Shown here: in pieces, positions 8,540 to 16,738 of the stretch | How positions within the stretch are numbered: position 1 is the stretch's first letter | Layout of the letters: each line of letters starts with the position of its first letter | Origin: Burkholderiales bacterium | Lineage (GTDB): Bacteria; Pseudomonadota; Gammaproteobacteria; Burkholderiales; Burkholderiaceae_C | DNA: 58,555 bases | Assembly: GCA_947464185.1 (NCBI GenBank) | Contig: CANHVY010000026.1 | Location: 1-58,555 of the forward strand | Reading direction: 5' to 3' | Notes under the pieces: generated by a model | What the model was told of the DNA's origin: nothing | What the model saw: only the letters and a program-made list of their open reading frames with translations | Databases searched by the model: none | Position numbers and translations under genes: made by a program

Positions 8540-9607
8540 TTACTTGACTTCGTAACGCACGGGCCACTTGTGACCCAGCTTCTCGGCTTCGTCAAGCACC
8601 AGCTTCAGCACCTGCGATGCGGGCAGACCCTGCTTGTCCAGGTCGGCTGCATGCTGCTGAGGCCAGGCCTTCAGCGAATTGGCCCAGTCCACGCGCACCG
8701 AGTTCGGCACGGACTTGACGTTCACGCCCAAGGTCTTGAGCTGCGCCAGTTGCTTGGGGTAGTTCTCGTCGTTCACCGTGCCGGTGCGGGCCTCGTACTC
8801 CTTGGCCACCTCCAGGATGATGTCCTGCACATCCTTGGGCAGGCGGTTGAACCGGTTCTTGTTCATCGTCAGGCCGTGCCAGGTGATGGAGCCGAAGCCC
8901 ACCTCGGTGTAGTTCTTGGCCACCTCGTTGAGCTTGAAGTTCACCCAGCCCGAGGGGAACATGATCCAGCCGAAGTACACCCCTGTTTGCATGGAGGTGT
9001 AGGCCTCGGGCAGGGAGGACTGCACCGGTACCGCGCCGGCGTACTCCAGCCACTTGAGGTTCAGCCCGGCACCGGCCAGCTTCTTGCCCTTGAGTTCAGA
9101 GACGTTGTTCCACTCGAAGGTGGTGCCCAGGTTGTAGCCGTTGTCGGCGATCAGCGAGAGCAGGCGCTGGTTGTACTTGTCCTCGAACACCTTGGAGAGG
9201 TAGGGCACCTTGTCATACACGCTGCGGGCGATCTTGACGCTGTTCTGCGCGCTCATGGTGCCGAAGGGCAGCATGACCTGGAAGGCATGCAGCGGCAGGT
9301 TGGAAGGCTCGAAGCAGAAGCAGTAGCCCCCGATGTCCACGATGCCGGCCTGCACGCCTTCCAGCGTGTCGGCCACCTTCACCGTGGCCCCGCCGTAGGA
9401 CTCGATGAACTCCACCTTGTGCGAGGTGCGTGCGGCCACGCGCTTGGTGACCTCCGGCACGAAGAAGTTCTGCATCAGGTTGACGTAGGTGTTGGCCGCG
9501 GGGTGGCCCGAGGCGATGCGCAGCTTGATGTCCTCGGCCTGGGCGCTGCCCAGGCCCAGCACCGCGATGGCGCCGGCAATGAGGGTGGTCTTCAGGGTCT
9601 TGAACAT
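8540..9607 (-). CDS. TRAP transporter periplasmic substrate-binding protein (DctP type)
   Basis: 355 residues with a clear Sec signal peptide (KTTLIAGAIAVLGLGSAQA, cleavage about residue 24). The mature protein has the DctP two-domain layout: IASGHPAANTYVNLMQNFF near the start, the long-helix region and a C-terminal RVDWANSLKAWPQQHA. At the position where carboxylate-binding members carry LKGLKIR, this protein reads LKGKKLAGAGLNLKW, so the usual ligand-carboxylate arginine is absent. The ligand may therefore not be a simple carboxylate, or may be held differently (inference). It leads the dctPQM-like operon; the quinone reductase gene ends 73 bases upstream. Confidence 0.92.
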   Translation of the reverse strand: MFKTLKTTLIAGAIAVLGLGSAQAEDIKLRIASGHPAANTYVNLMQNFFVPEVTKRVAARTSHKVEFIESYGGATVKVADTLEGVQAGIVDIGGYCFCFEPSNLPLHAFQVMLPFGTMSAQNSVKIARSVYDKVPYLSKVFEDKYNQRLLSLIADNGYNLGTTFEWNNVSELKGKKLAGAGLNLKWLEYAGAVPVQSSLPEAYTSMQTGVYFGWIMFPSGWVNFKLNEVAKNYTEVGFGSITWHGLTMNKNRFNRLPKDVQDIILEVAKEYEARTGTVNDENYPKQLAQLKTLGVNVKSVPNSVRVDWANSLKAWPQQHAADLDKQGLPASQVLKLVLDEAEKLGHKWPVRYEVK

Positions 9608-9680
9608 GGCGGTCTCCTGGTGAATCGGGGCAAGGGTGCCCTCTGGGTGAATCCTGGGTCCTGTCGGTGTGCGCAGGGGC

Positions 9681-10661
9681 TCAGGGGATGAGGACGCTCG
9701 AGCCCGTGGTACGGCCCGACTCGAGTTCGGCGTGCGCGCGTGCGATGTCGCTCATCGCATAGCGCTGGTGGATGCTGACCTTGAGCGCGCCCTGGGCGAC
9801 CAGGTGGAACACGGCCTGGGCGGAGTCGCGCAGCTCGGCCGTGGAGGCGGTGTAGGTCACCAGCGTGGGGCGGGTGAAGTAGAGCGACCCCATCTTCTGC
9901 AGCGTGGCCGCCGGCACGGGCGGCGGCGCACCCGTGGTGGTGCCGAACGAGACGAAGTACCCACGCGGGGCCAGGCTGGCCAGCGACTGGTCAAACGAAT
10001 TCTTGCCCACGGAGTCGTAGACCACCGGCACCCCGGCGCCACCCGTGATCTCCTTCACGCGTGCGGCCACGTCCTCGCTGAGGCGGTCGATGCAGAACTC
10101 GTAACCGTTGTCCAGTGCGAGCTGGCACTTCTGCGGGCCAGCCGCCACGCCGATCATGCGCGCGCCGATGTGGCGGCCCCACTGTCCGGCCAGCAGACCC
10201 ACGCCGCCGGCGGCGGCATGCCACAGCACGAACTGCCCGGGCTTGACCTGATAGCAACGCTGCACCAGGTACTCCACCGTCATGGCCTTGAGCATCATGG
10301 CAGCCAGTTGGTCGTCGCTCATGTGAGCAGGCGATTTCAGCAGCCGCGCCGCCGGGTAGTTGCGATGGGTGGCGCAGGCGCCCAGCACCGGGCCGCTGAT
10401 GTAGCACACGCGCTCCCCCACCTGGAAGTCGGTGACGCCGGGGCCCACAGCCTCGACCACCCCGGCGGCCTCGGTACCCAGCCCGCTGGGCAGTGGGAAG
10501 GGGTAGGCACCGGAGCGGGCATAGATGTCCTGGAAGTTCAGGCCGATGGCGGTGTGGCGGATGCGCACCTCGCCAGCGGCGGGCTCGGGCAGGTCCAGTT
10601 CTTCGAGCTTCAGAACCTCGGGGGCCCCGGGGGCGTGGAATCGGACGGCTTGGGTTTTCAT
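9681..10661 (-). CDS. NADPH:quinone reductase-like zinc-free MDR oxidoreductase (Qor family)
   Basis: 326 residues, medium-chain dehydrogenase/reductase fold without zinc-binding Cys clusters. RHTAIGLNFQDIYARSG and LGTEAAGVVEAVGPGV are typical of Qor/zeta-crystallin proteins. The Rossmann nucleotide-binding loop appears as HAAAGGVGLLAGQ near residue 152, followed by DSVGKNSFDQSL. Family members reduce quinones or conjugated enones with NADPH. In this run it might reduce a ring or enone intermediate, but the substrate is unknown. It lies 121 bases after the signal-less DctP-like gene and 73 bases before the TRAP receptor. Confidence 0.92.
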   Translation of the reverse strand: MKTQAVRFHAPGAPEVLKLEELDLPEPAAGEVRIRHTAIGLNFQDIYARSGAYPFPLPSGLGTEAAGVVEAVGPGVTDFQVGERVCYISGPVLGACATHRNYPAARLLKSPAHMSDDQLAAMMLKAMTVEYLVQRCYQVKPGQFVLWHAAAGGVGLLAGQWGRHIGARMIGVAAGPQKCQLALDNGYEFCIDRLSEDVAARVKEITGGAGVPVVYDSVGKNSFDQSLASLAPRGYFVSFGTTTGAPPPVPAATLQKMGSLYFTRPTLVTYTASTAELRDSAQAVFHLVAQGALKVSIHQRYAMSDIARAHAELESGRTTGSSVLIP

Positions 10662-10782
10662 GTGGATGTCGGGTTGTCAGGATGTGGGGTTGAGGCCTGG
10701 AGCGGAAGGGGTGGCGCGCGACGGAGTGGATTGCGAAGGGGTCAAGACGTTGAATGGCCGAAAGGGATCGCGCAGCAGGTCC

Positions 10783-11709
10783 TCAATGCAGGGTCGGTGC
10801 CAGGTAGGCTTGCACCAAATCCTTTGGGAGGCGCGCACGCAGGCCTTGGCTCACGGCAGTGGTCGCAGCCCTCAGGGCTTCCATGTCCAGATCCTGGGGC
10901 ATCAGCACCTGCACGCCATGCGCGCGCAGTGCGGCCAAGGCGGTTTCATCCTGGTTCTGTGCCAGCGCGCGCTGCCTGCTCGTGGCAGCGGCCACGGCGG
11001 CGTCCAGCGCCCGGCGCTGGGTGTCGTCCAGGGCCTCATGCCAGGCCCGGGGGCACACCAGCAGCAGCACGCCGAAGAAGTGACCGGTGAGGCTGACGTG
11101 CGGGTGGTGGCGCCACAGCGAAAAGGTGAGCAGGTTGGTCAGCGGGTTCTCCTGCGCCTGCACGGTGCCGGTTTCCACCACACGCACCAGGTCCTTGACG
11201 TCGGTGGTCATGGGCTCGAAGCCCAGGGCGGCCAGCGCCTCGCGATAGGCGGCGCTGTCCAGCGTGCGGATGACCAGACCCTGGCAGTCAGCCGGTGTGC
11301 GCAGCGGCCGCACGGCGTTGGAGACATGGCGAAACCCGTTGTCCCAGAAGGCCAGGACCCGCAGGCCCGTGGCACGCTCGACGGCCTGGCGCAGCAGCTG
11401 ACCGGCCGCGCCATCCAGCGCGGCCAAGGCCTGTGTGCGATCGGCCACGGCGAAAGGCAGGTCGAGCACATTCAGTTCCGGCACCCGGTGGCTGAGGTAG
11501 CCCGAGGCCATGTAGCCCACATGGCGCGATCCAGCCTCCAGCGACGCGAACAGTTCAGCGGCCCGCTCCCCAGCCTGGGTGACATCGGGTACCACTTCCA
11601 CCGGGCCATCCCAGCCCGCAGCCTCCAGCCCCTGGCCCAGCGTGCGCAGGGAGGCTGTCAGGATGGAGGCTTCAGCCTGGTAGCCGGCCATGGTGATCGG
11701 GGTGGGCAT
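10783..11709 (-). CDS. DctP-like TRAP receptor lacking a visible signal peptide
   Basis: 308 residues from the ATG at 11709. The upstream extension overlaps the preceding gene and adds no hydrophobic leader. DctP features are clear: RHVSNAVRPLRTPADCQGL followed by VIRTLDS, with the conserved ligand-binding Arg, and the long C-terminal helix with QRRALDAAVAAATS. The N-terminus MPTPITMAGYQAEASI contains no Sec or Tat signal, so the protein would stay cytoplasmic unless the start is misplaced. It follows a Bug-family gene by 11 bases. The only TRAP permease genes in the window are 2.2 kb downstream and already have their own receptor. Confidence 0.8.
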   Translation of the reverse strand: MPTPITMAGYQAEASILTASLRTLGQGLEAAGWDGPVEVVPDVTQAGERAAELFASLEAGSRHVGYMASGYLSHRVPELNVLDLPFAVADRTQALAALDGAAGQLLRQAVERATGLRVLAFWDNGFRHVSNAVRPLRTPADCQGLVIRTLDSAAYREALAALGFEPMTTDVKDLVRVVETGTVQAQENPLTNLLTFSLWRHHPHVSLTGHFFGVLLLVCPRAWHEALDDTQRRALDAAVAAATSRQRALAQNQDETALAALRAHGVQVLMPQDLDMEALRAATTAVSQGLRARLPKDLVQAYLAPTLH

Positions 11710-11720
11710 GGGCTCGGTGC

Positions 11721-12698
11721 TCAATTCGCCTGGATCTTGGCGTCCTGGATAACCTTGCGCCAACGATCGAAGTCCTCGTCGATGATGCGGCTCAGCTGAT
11801 CGGGCGTGCGCGCCCAGGGCTCCAGCCCGGAGCGGATGAGCTGCACATGGAAGTCGCGGTCTTCGGCCACGGCCTGGGCCTCGCGGCGCAGCACCGTCAC
11901 GGCCTCTGCAGGCGTGTCCTTGGCCAGGAACAAGGCCACCCAGGAAGAGTAGTCATAGCCCTTCACGCCTTGCTCGCGCAAGGTGGGCAGGTCACGGAAT
12001 TGCGCGTGGCGCTCAGTACCGCAGTAGCCGATCAGGCGCACGCGGCTGTCCGCGAGGAAGGGCTGTGCCAGTGACAGCGCCATGGACATCAGCTGCACCT
12101 CGCCCGAGGCCACCGCCAGCGCGGCCTGGCTGGCGCCCCGGTACGGCACGTGCAGCAGCGAAGTACCGCTGAAGGACTTGAACATCTCAGTGGCCAGGTG
12201 CTGCGGGCTGCCCACGCCGCCTGAGGAGTAGGTCAGCTTCTCGGGCTGCGCCTTGGCCAACTTGATGAGGTCCTGCACGGTTTTCACGGGCGACGAGGCA
12301 GGCACCGCGAAGAAGGTGGGGATGTTCGCGATGCCGGCCACGGGCAGGTAGTCGCGCCGGGGCTCGCCCTTGATCTTGGCCGGCTGCAGGTGCGGCAGGA
12401 TGGTGACGATGCTGTTGTTCAACGCCGCCACGGTACGTCCGTCAGGTCGTGTGCGCGACAACTGCTCCAGACCCACCAGCCCGGCCGCAGCGGCCACGTT
12501 TTCCACCACCATCGAGGTGCCCAGGCGCGGCGCCAGGCGCTCGACCATCAGGCGCACGGCCACATCCGAGGCGCTGGCCGCCTGCAAGGGCAGCACCACT
12601 TTCACCGGGCCGGGGTAGGCCTGGGCACGGAGGCGCAGCGCTGCGCCGGCGCTCAGCGCCCCCAGCGCTGTGGCACGGATAAATCGGCGACGCTGCAT
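11721..12698 (-). CDS. Bug-family (tripartite tricarboxylate transporter) substrate-binding protein
   Basis: 325 residues starting at the ATG at 12698, which has GGAG directly upstream; an earlier in-frame start adds only unrelated residues. The leader begins MQRRRFIRATALGAL, a twin-Arg-containing export signal ending near AQA (about residue 26). The Bug/TctC fold is recognised from YPGPVKVVLPLQAASASDVAVR, TYSSGGVGSPQHLATEMF and HVPYRGASQAALAVASGEV. These periplasmic proteins bind small organic acids for TctAB permeases, but no tctA or tctB gene is present here, as is usual for Burkholderiales orphan Bug receptors. It ends 11 bases before the DctP-like gene. Confidence 0.93.
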   Translation of the reverse strand: MQRRRFIRATALGALSAGAALRLRAQAYPGPVKVVLPLQAASASDVAVRLMVERLAPRLGTSMVVENVAAAAGLVGLEQLSRTRPDGRTVAALNNSIVTILPHLQPAKIKGEPRRDYLPVAGIANIPTFFAVPASSPVKTVQDLIKLAKAQPEKLTYSSGGVGSPQHLATEMFKSFSGTSLLHVPYRGASQAALAVASGEVQLMSMALSLAQPFLADSRVRLIGYCGTERHAQFRDLPTLREQGVKGYDYSSWVALFLAKDTPAEAVTVLRREAQAVAEDRDFHVQLIRSGLEPWARTPDQLSRIIDEDFDRWRKVIQDAKIQAN

Positions 12699-12737
12699 GG
12701 AGGCTCCTGACGTTCCGGGGGAAAAGGGCGCGGACAC

Positions 12738-13283
12738 TCAGAAGGTCGACGCCTTCACGGGCGCTTCCTTGGGGATCATCACCTCGGCGGCCGACTTCTC
12801 GTTGTTGCCTGCGTCCGTCCACTCGGGCACGCGCCCCAGCGCCGCCGCTTCGCGCCAGTCGAAGTTCAGTTCCACCTTGATGCCGTTGACGGGCTCGCGC
12901 ATGAAGAGCTGGTAGAGCTTGGAGTTGTGGGCCTTGCGCTCGCTGAAGTCCACGCCGTTGGCCTGGAGCCGGTCGATGAACTCGGCCAGGCCGTCGCAGT
13001 TGATGCACAGGTGGTCGATGCGACCGGAGCCCGGTGCGCCGGCGGCGGAGTAGTCCTCACCTTCCTTGTCGCTCGGCGTCTTGAGGTAGGTGTCCTGGTG
13101 CGCCGAATGGCGCGCCTTGCCGATGTGGATCACGTCCTGCTCGCCGATGTAGAGCCAGTACACGGGGAAGCCGAACTCGGGGTGGTAGCCCTCGCGGAAG
13201 CCCAGGTTCTGCACGAACCAGTCGCGCGTAGCGTCGGGGTCGTGGGTGAGGATCAGCAGGTGTTCAAGGAAGCGCAGGCCCAT
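12738..13283 (-). CDS. VOC (glyoxalase/bleomycin-resistance) family protein
   Basis: 181 residues containing two beta-alpha-beta-beta-beta modules of the vicinal oxygen chelate fold. Putative metal ligands are His8 (FLEHLLILT), His in RIDHLCINC near residue 92, and Glu in IKVELNFDW near residue 140. Members act as glyoxalases, isomerases or extradiol-type dioxygenases. The C-terminal tail of about 35 residues is extra. It lies 39 bases before the Bug gene and 99 bases after the cupin gene in the LysR-headed run, so it may process a catabolic intermediate. Which reaction it catalyses cannot be told. Confidence 0.87.
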   Translation of the reverse strand: MGLRFLEHLLILTHDPDATRDWFVQNLGFREGYHPEFGFPVYWLYIGEQDVIHIGKARHSAHQDTYLKTPSDKEGEDYSAAGAPGSGRIDHLCINCDGLAEFIDRLQANGVDFSERKAHNSKLYQLFMREPVNGIKVELNFDWREAAALGRVPEWTDAGNNEKSAAEVMIPKEAPVKASTF

Positions 13284-13382
13284 GGGGATGTCTCCGTGGC
13301 GTTCAGGGGTGGTCGGTTTCGGTGCTAATCGGTCAGAACTGGTCAGGGGCGCAGGGGGCCAGGTGGAAGGCTCAGTCGGCCT

Positions 13383-13802
13383 TCAGCGGGCATGCTCGGC
13401 TGACACAAACCGCGTCTCACCGGTTTCCACCAAGGTGCGGGTGGCCTGGGCCGAGGCGTAGATCCACAGGATCTTCATCGGCTCGGTCTGCGAGCGGTTG
13501 CGGAAGCGGTGCGGCACGTTCGGCGGGATGAAAGTGGTGTCCATGGGCTTGAGCTCGTGCACCTCGGACTCGATGTCCAGCCAGGCGTCACCGCTGAGCA
13601 GCATCACGCTTTCCTCGCAGTTGTGGCTGTGGAAGGGGATGGCGGCCCCAGGGCCGAACTCGGTGATGCCGTTGATGAAGGTGGACGAGCCAACCGACGG
13701 GCCCACCAGCGGCGTGGTCCGCGCGCCGCCGCCGCGGTCGTGGCTCTTGATCTGGTCTGGCCGCAGCACGGCGGGACGCGCGAGTGTGGGGGTGGTGCTC
13801 AT
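13383..13802 (-). CDS. Single-domain cupin protein
   Basis: 139 residues with a single cupin barrel. Cupin motif 1 is seen in AIPFHSHNCEESVMLLSGDA (His, His and Glu ligands) and motif 2 in DTTFIPPNVPHRFRN (terminal His ligand). All usual metal-binding residues are present, so a metal-dependent enzyme or sensor is possible. Single-domain cupins in catabolic operons are often isomerases or accessory proteins. Gentisate dioxygenase is a bicupin of about 350 residues, so this is not one. It stands between a Bug receptor gene (180 bases upstream) and the VOC gene. Confidence 0.87.
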   Translation of the reverse strand: MSTTPTLARPAVLRPDQIKSHDRGGGARTTPLVGPSVGSSTFINGITEFGPGAAIPFHSHNCEESVMLLSGDAWLDIESEVHELKPMDTTFIPPNVPHRFRNRSQTEPMKILWIYASAQATRTLVETGETRFVSAEHAR

Positions 13803-13982
13803 GGTTCAACTCCTAGAGGCAGGAATGCAGTGGGGTTTCAGTTGGAGTGCCGGCTTGCGGGTGCAGCCTCGAGCGCAATAGGTTCGTGCAAGGCGCTGGG
13901 CCCGGCAATGGGGTTTCCCCCGGTCAACAAGTGCATGGCTCCACGCACGGTGTCATGGTCGCGGGCAAGCGGCCTGGTGAGC

Positions 13983-14978
13983 TCAGTCGCCCTTGATGCC
14001 GTTGTCCTTGATGGCCTTGCCGTAGCGCGCGAGCTGGTCGCGCACGATGGTGGTCATGGCCTGCGGGTTGCCGCCATCAGGCCTCAGCCCCACCTCGGCG
14101 AAGCGGCGGCGCATCTCGGGGTCGGCCAGGGCCTTGACCACCTCGGCGTTCAGGCGGTCGGTGATGTCCTTGGGGGTGCCTTTGGGCAGGGTGATGCCAA
14201 ACCAGGTGCTGTACTCGAAGCCCTGGATGCCGGCCTCCTTCAGCGTGGGCGTGTCGGGGTATTCGGGGTGGCGCTGGTCAGCCATCACGCCGATCAGCTT
14301 GAGTTTGCCGCCCTTGGCCAGTGCGGCCACCGTGGCGATGCCCTGGATGGTCATGTCGACCTGGCCGCCGGCCACGTCCTGTGCGGCCTGGCTGGCACCG
14401 CGGTACGGCACGTGCTTGATGTCGATGCCGGTGTGCGCGGCGAACAGGGCCCCGCCCATGTGTTGCGGGCTGCCGTTGCCGCCCGAAGCGTAGGTGTAGC
14501 GGCCGGGTGCGGCCTTGGCGGCGGCCACCAGATCGGCCGCGCTCTTCCAGGGCGAATTGGCCGCCACGGCGATGCTGAACTCGATGATGGCCACGCGCGA
14601 GACGTGGACGAAGTCGGTCATCGGGTTGAAGGGCGTGTTCGGGTTCAGGTTCGGCACCATGGTCAGGATGCTGTCGTTGAACCCGCCGATGGTGTAACCG
14701 TCCGGCGCGGCCTTGGCCAACTGCGAGGCGCCGATGATCCCGGCGGCGCCGACGACGTTCTCCACCACCACCGTCTGGCCCATGTTCTGGGACATCTTGG
14801 CTGCCAGCAGGCGCGCCGCCACGTCCACCGCGCTGCCTGCGGCCAGCGGCACGATCATGCGGATAGGCTTGGCCGGATAGGCCTGCGCGTGGGCCGTCGC
14901 CGCCCAGGGCAGGGCGACAGCGCAGGCCAGGGCCAGGGCGGCGCGGCGAAGGGCGTTGTGGGGGCGGGGGCTGTTCAT
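13983..14978 (-). CDS. Bug-family (tripartite tricarboxylate transporter) substrate-binding protein
   Basis: 331 residues with a Sec signal peptide (RRAALALACAVALPWAATAHA, cleavage near residue 31). Bug-family signatures are YPAKPIRMIVPLAAGSAVDV, YTYASGGNGSPQHMGGALF and HVPYRGASQAAQDVAGGQV. It is clearly paralogous to the receptor at 11721-12698, sharing the order and spacing of these segments. No TctAB permease is encoded nearby. The gene follows the amidohydrolase by 112 bases and precedes the cupin gene. The carboxylate ligand is unknown, but its place in the operon suggests the growth substrate or an intermediate of this run. Confidence 0.94.
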   Translation of the reverse strand: MNSPRPHNALRRAALALACAVALPWAATAHAQAYPAKPIRMIVPLAAGSAVDVAARLLAAKMSQNMGQTVVVENVVGAAGIIGASQLAKAAPDGYTIGGFNDSILTMVPNLNPNTPFNPMTDFVHVSRVAIIEFSIAVAANSPWKSAADLVAAAKAAPGRYTYASGGNGSPQHMGGALFAAHTGIDIKHVPYRGASQAAQDVAGGQVDMTIQGIATVAALAKGGKLKLIGVMADQRHPEYPDTPTLKEAGIQGFEYSTWFGITLPKGTPKDITDRLNAEVVKALADPEMRRRFAEVGLRPDGGNPQAMTTIVRDQLARYGKAIKDNGIKGD

Positions 14979-15090
14979 GCGTGGCCTCGAGAAGATGAAT
15001 GGAAAAGTCGAAGGGAGGAAAGGGTCTGGAAGAACTGCGGGGTGTGCTGCTCGGTGTGGTGAGCTTCGATGAAGACGCGGGACGCGGCGC

Positions 15091-16239
15091 TCAGGGATGC
15101 AGACCGAGCACGCGGATGGCGTTCTCGCCCAGGATGGCCAGGCGGTCGTCGTCGCTGAGCTCTGGCGTGTTCATCACGTGCGTGACCGGGTCTTCTTCCC
15201 AGGGAATGGGGTGGTCGGTTCCGATCATGATCTGGCTGCTGCCCACCTCGGCGGCCAGGTGACGCAGCGCTTCGCCCGTGAACACCAGCGCATCGAAGTA
15301 GATCTGCCGGATGTACTCGGTGGGGCGCTTCTTCAGCACGATGGCCGGGTCGCAGTTCTGCGGTGAGACGAAGCAGCTGCGGTCCATGCGCGGGGCGTAG
15401 GAGCCGAGGAATCCGCCGCCGTGCGCGCCCAGTACCTTCAGCTCGGGGAAGCGGTCGAACACGCCCTCGAAGATCAGCTTCTGCAGCGCGATGGTGGTGT
15501 CCAGCGGGTTGCCGATGACGTTGGACAGCCAGCCGTTGCCCTTGAAGCGCGCGGCCAGCTCCGGGGTGCTCTGCGGGTGGATGAACAGCATCACCCCCAG
15601 CTCCTGCGCCTTGGCCAGCACGGGGTGGAACTCGGCATGGCTGAAGTCGCGCCCGGCCACATTGCCGCCGATGGCTGCGCCCTTCAAGCCCAGGCGTCGT
15701 ACCGCGTCTTCCAGCATTTCCACCGCCAGTTCAGGAAACTGCATCGGCAGCGAGGCAAAGGCTGCCAGACGGCGCGGCGCGTGCGCACACAACTCGGCCA
15801 GGCTTTCGTTGTGGATCTGGCAGATGGCCTGCGCGGTGTCGCGGTCCTTGCGGTACCAGAAGGGGTTGATGCTCAGCACCTGCAGATCGATGCCCATGCG
15901 GTCCATGGCCTCGAAGCGCGCGGCCAGTTGCTGCTCGACCTGCAGGAAGTGCTCGGGCACGCCCTTGACGGGCGGCAGCACCGCCTTGGCTTCCTCGCCC
16001 ATCAGGTCCAGCGCCGCCTGGAAGTAGCAGTGGGCATGCACGTCCACGGTGCGGGCGCGCCGGCCCTTCAGGACCACCGGTGCGCGGCCGGGTTGCGCGC
16101 TGGCACCCAGGCTGGCGCCACCGCCCCCAACACCGTTGTCCGGCATGACGTTGCTGTGCAGCGGCAGCCCGGCACAGCCGCAGAACCAGAAGCCGTTGCC
16201 GTGGTGGTGGGTGGAAGATCGGGGGAAGAGCCAGCTCAT
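15091..16239 (-). CDS. Amidohydrolase-2 family (ACMSD-type) metal-dependent decarboxylase/hydrolase
   Basis: 382 residues. The metal site is visible as VDVHAHCYF (HxH) near residue 66, a His in MLFIHPQST, the His of LGAHGGGFLGSY and the Asp of IGTDHPIPWEEDP. This set matches the amidohydrolase-2 group that includes aminocarboxymuconate-semialdehyde decarboxylase and aromatic acid decarboxylases. About 60 residues precede the HxH, longer than usual and rich in His, Cys and Gly. The ATG at 16239 overlaps the stop of the iron-sulfur subunit gene (ATGA), supporting this start. Decarboxylation of a hydroxylated aromatic or heterocyclic acid made by the adjacent molybdenum enzyme is the simplest role (inference). 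Confidence 0.91.
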   Translation of the reverse strand: MSWLFPRSSTHHHGNGFWFCGCAGLPLHSNVMPDNGVGGGGASLGASAQPGRAPVVLKGRRARTVDVHAHCYFQAALDLMGEEAKAVLPPVKGVPEHFLQVEQQLAARFEAMDRMGIDLQVLSINPFWYRKDRDTAQAICQIHNESLAELCAHAPRRLAAFASLPMQFPELAVEMLEDAVRRLGLKGAAIGGNVAGRDFSHAEFHPVLAKAQELGVMLFIHPQSTPELAARFKGNGWLSNVIGNPLDTTIALQKLIFEGVFDRFPELKVLGAHGGGFLGSYAPRMDRSCFVSPQNCDPAIVLKKRPTEYIRQIYFDALVFTGEALRHLAAEVGSSQIMIGTDHPIPWEEDPVTHVMNTPELSDDDRLAILGENAIRVLGLHP

Positions 16240-16736
16240 GGGGTGTCGGAGGCGGAGAACGATGAGGGCGCCGAGCGGTTGGCCATGGCGTCGGCCGCGC
16301 GCTGCACCGCGCGGATCATGCGGTTGTGGGCGCCGCAGCGGCACAGGTGCTTGTCCAGCGCCTGGACGATGGTCTCGCGCGAGGGGTTCGGCTCGCGCGC
16401 CAGCAAGGCTGCGGCCGAGGTGAGGATCCCGGCGACGCAGTAGCCGCACTGCGCGGCACGCTCGTCGCAGAAGGCGGTCTGCAGCGGGTGCGGCTGCTCT
16501 GCGGTGCCCAGCCCCTCCAGCGTGACCACCTGCCGGCCCTGCACCGACCACAGGGGCAGGTTGCATGCGGTCTGTGGCTGGCCGTCCACCAGCACCATGC
16601 AGGCGCCGCACTCGCCCTGACCGCAGCCGAACTTCGGGCCGCTCAGACCTTGCTCGTCGCGCAGCACGGCCAGCAGCGGCACGGCGTCGTCGGCGTCGAC
16701 GTTGCAGGGCTTGCCGTTGAGGTGAAAGGCGGGCAT
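16236..16736 (-). CDS. [2Fe-2S] subunit of a xanthine dehydrogenase-family molybdenum hydroxylase
   Basis: 166 residues with the two domains of CoxS/IorA-type subunits. The plant-type cluster is GCGQGECGACMV (about residues 38-49) with a further Cys in TACNLP. The second cluster domain is AAQCGYCVAGIL and LCRCGAHNRM. It passes electrons from the molybdenum cofactor to an acceptor. The start lies two bases after the stop of the large-subunit gene. No FAD subunit is encoded beside it, as in two-subunit isoquinoline or aldehyde oxidoreductases. Confidence 0.95.
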   Translation of the reverse strand: MPAFHLNGKPCNVDADDAVPLLAVLRDEQGLSGPKFGCGQGECGACMVLVDGQPQTACNLPLWSVQGRQVVTLEGLGTAEQPHPLQTAFCDERAAQCGYCVAGILTSAAALLAREPNPSRETIVQALDKHLCRCGAHNRMIRAVQRAADAMANRSAPSSFSASDTP

Positions 16737-16738
16737 GG

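Noticed and set aside
6551..9691. 1046-codon open frame on the + strand opposite the TRAP operon
   Set aside because: It is antisense to three well-recognised TRAP genes, is His/Gln/Gly-rich low-complexity sequence, and has no homology; a GC-rich third-position artefact.
13383..13802. Gentisate 1,2-dioxygenase
   Set aside because: The cupin is a single 139-residue domain, not the ~350-residue bicupin, despite the fumarylpyruvate-hydrolase-like gene in the same run.
13509..15062. 517-codon + strand open frame opposite the cupin and Bug genes
   Set aside because: Shadow of two clear genes with typical third-position bias; composition (Arg, His, Gly, Val) is not protein-like.
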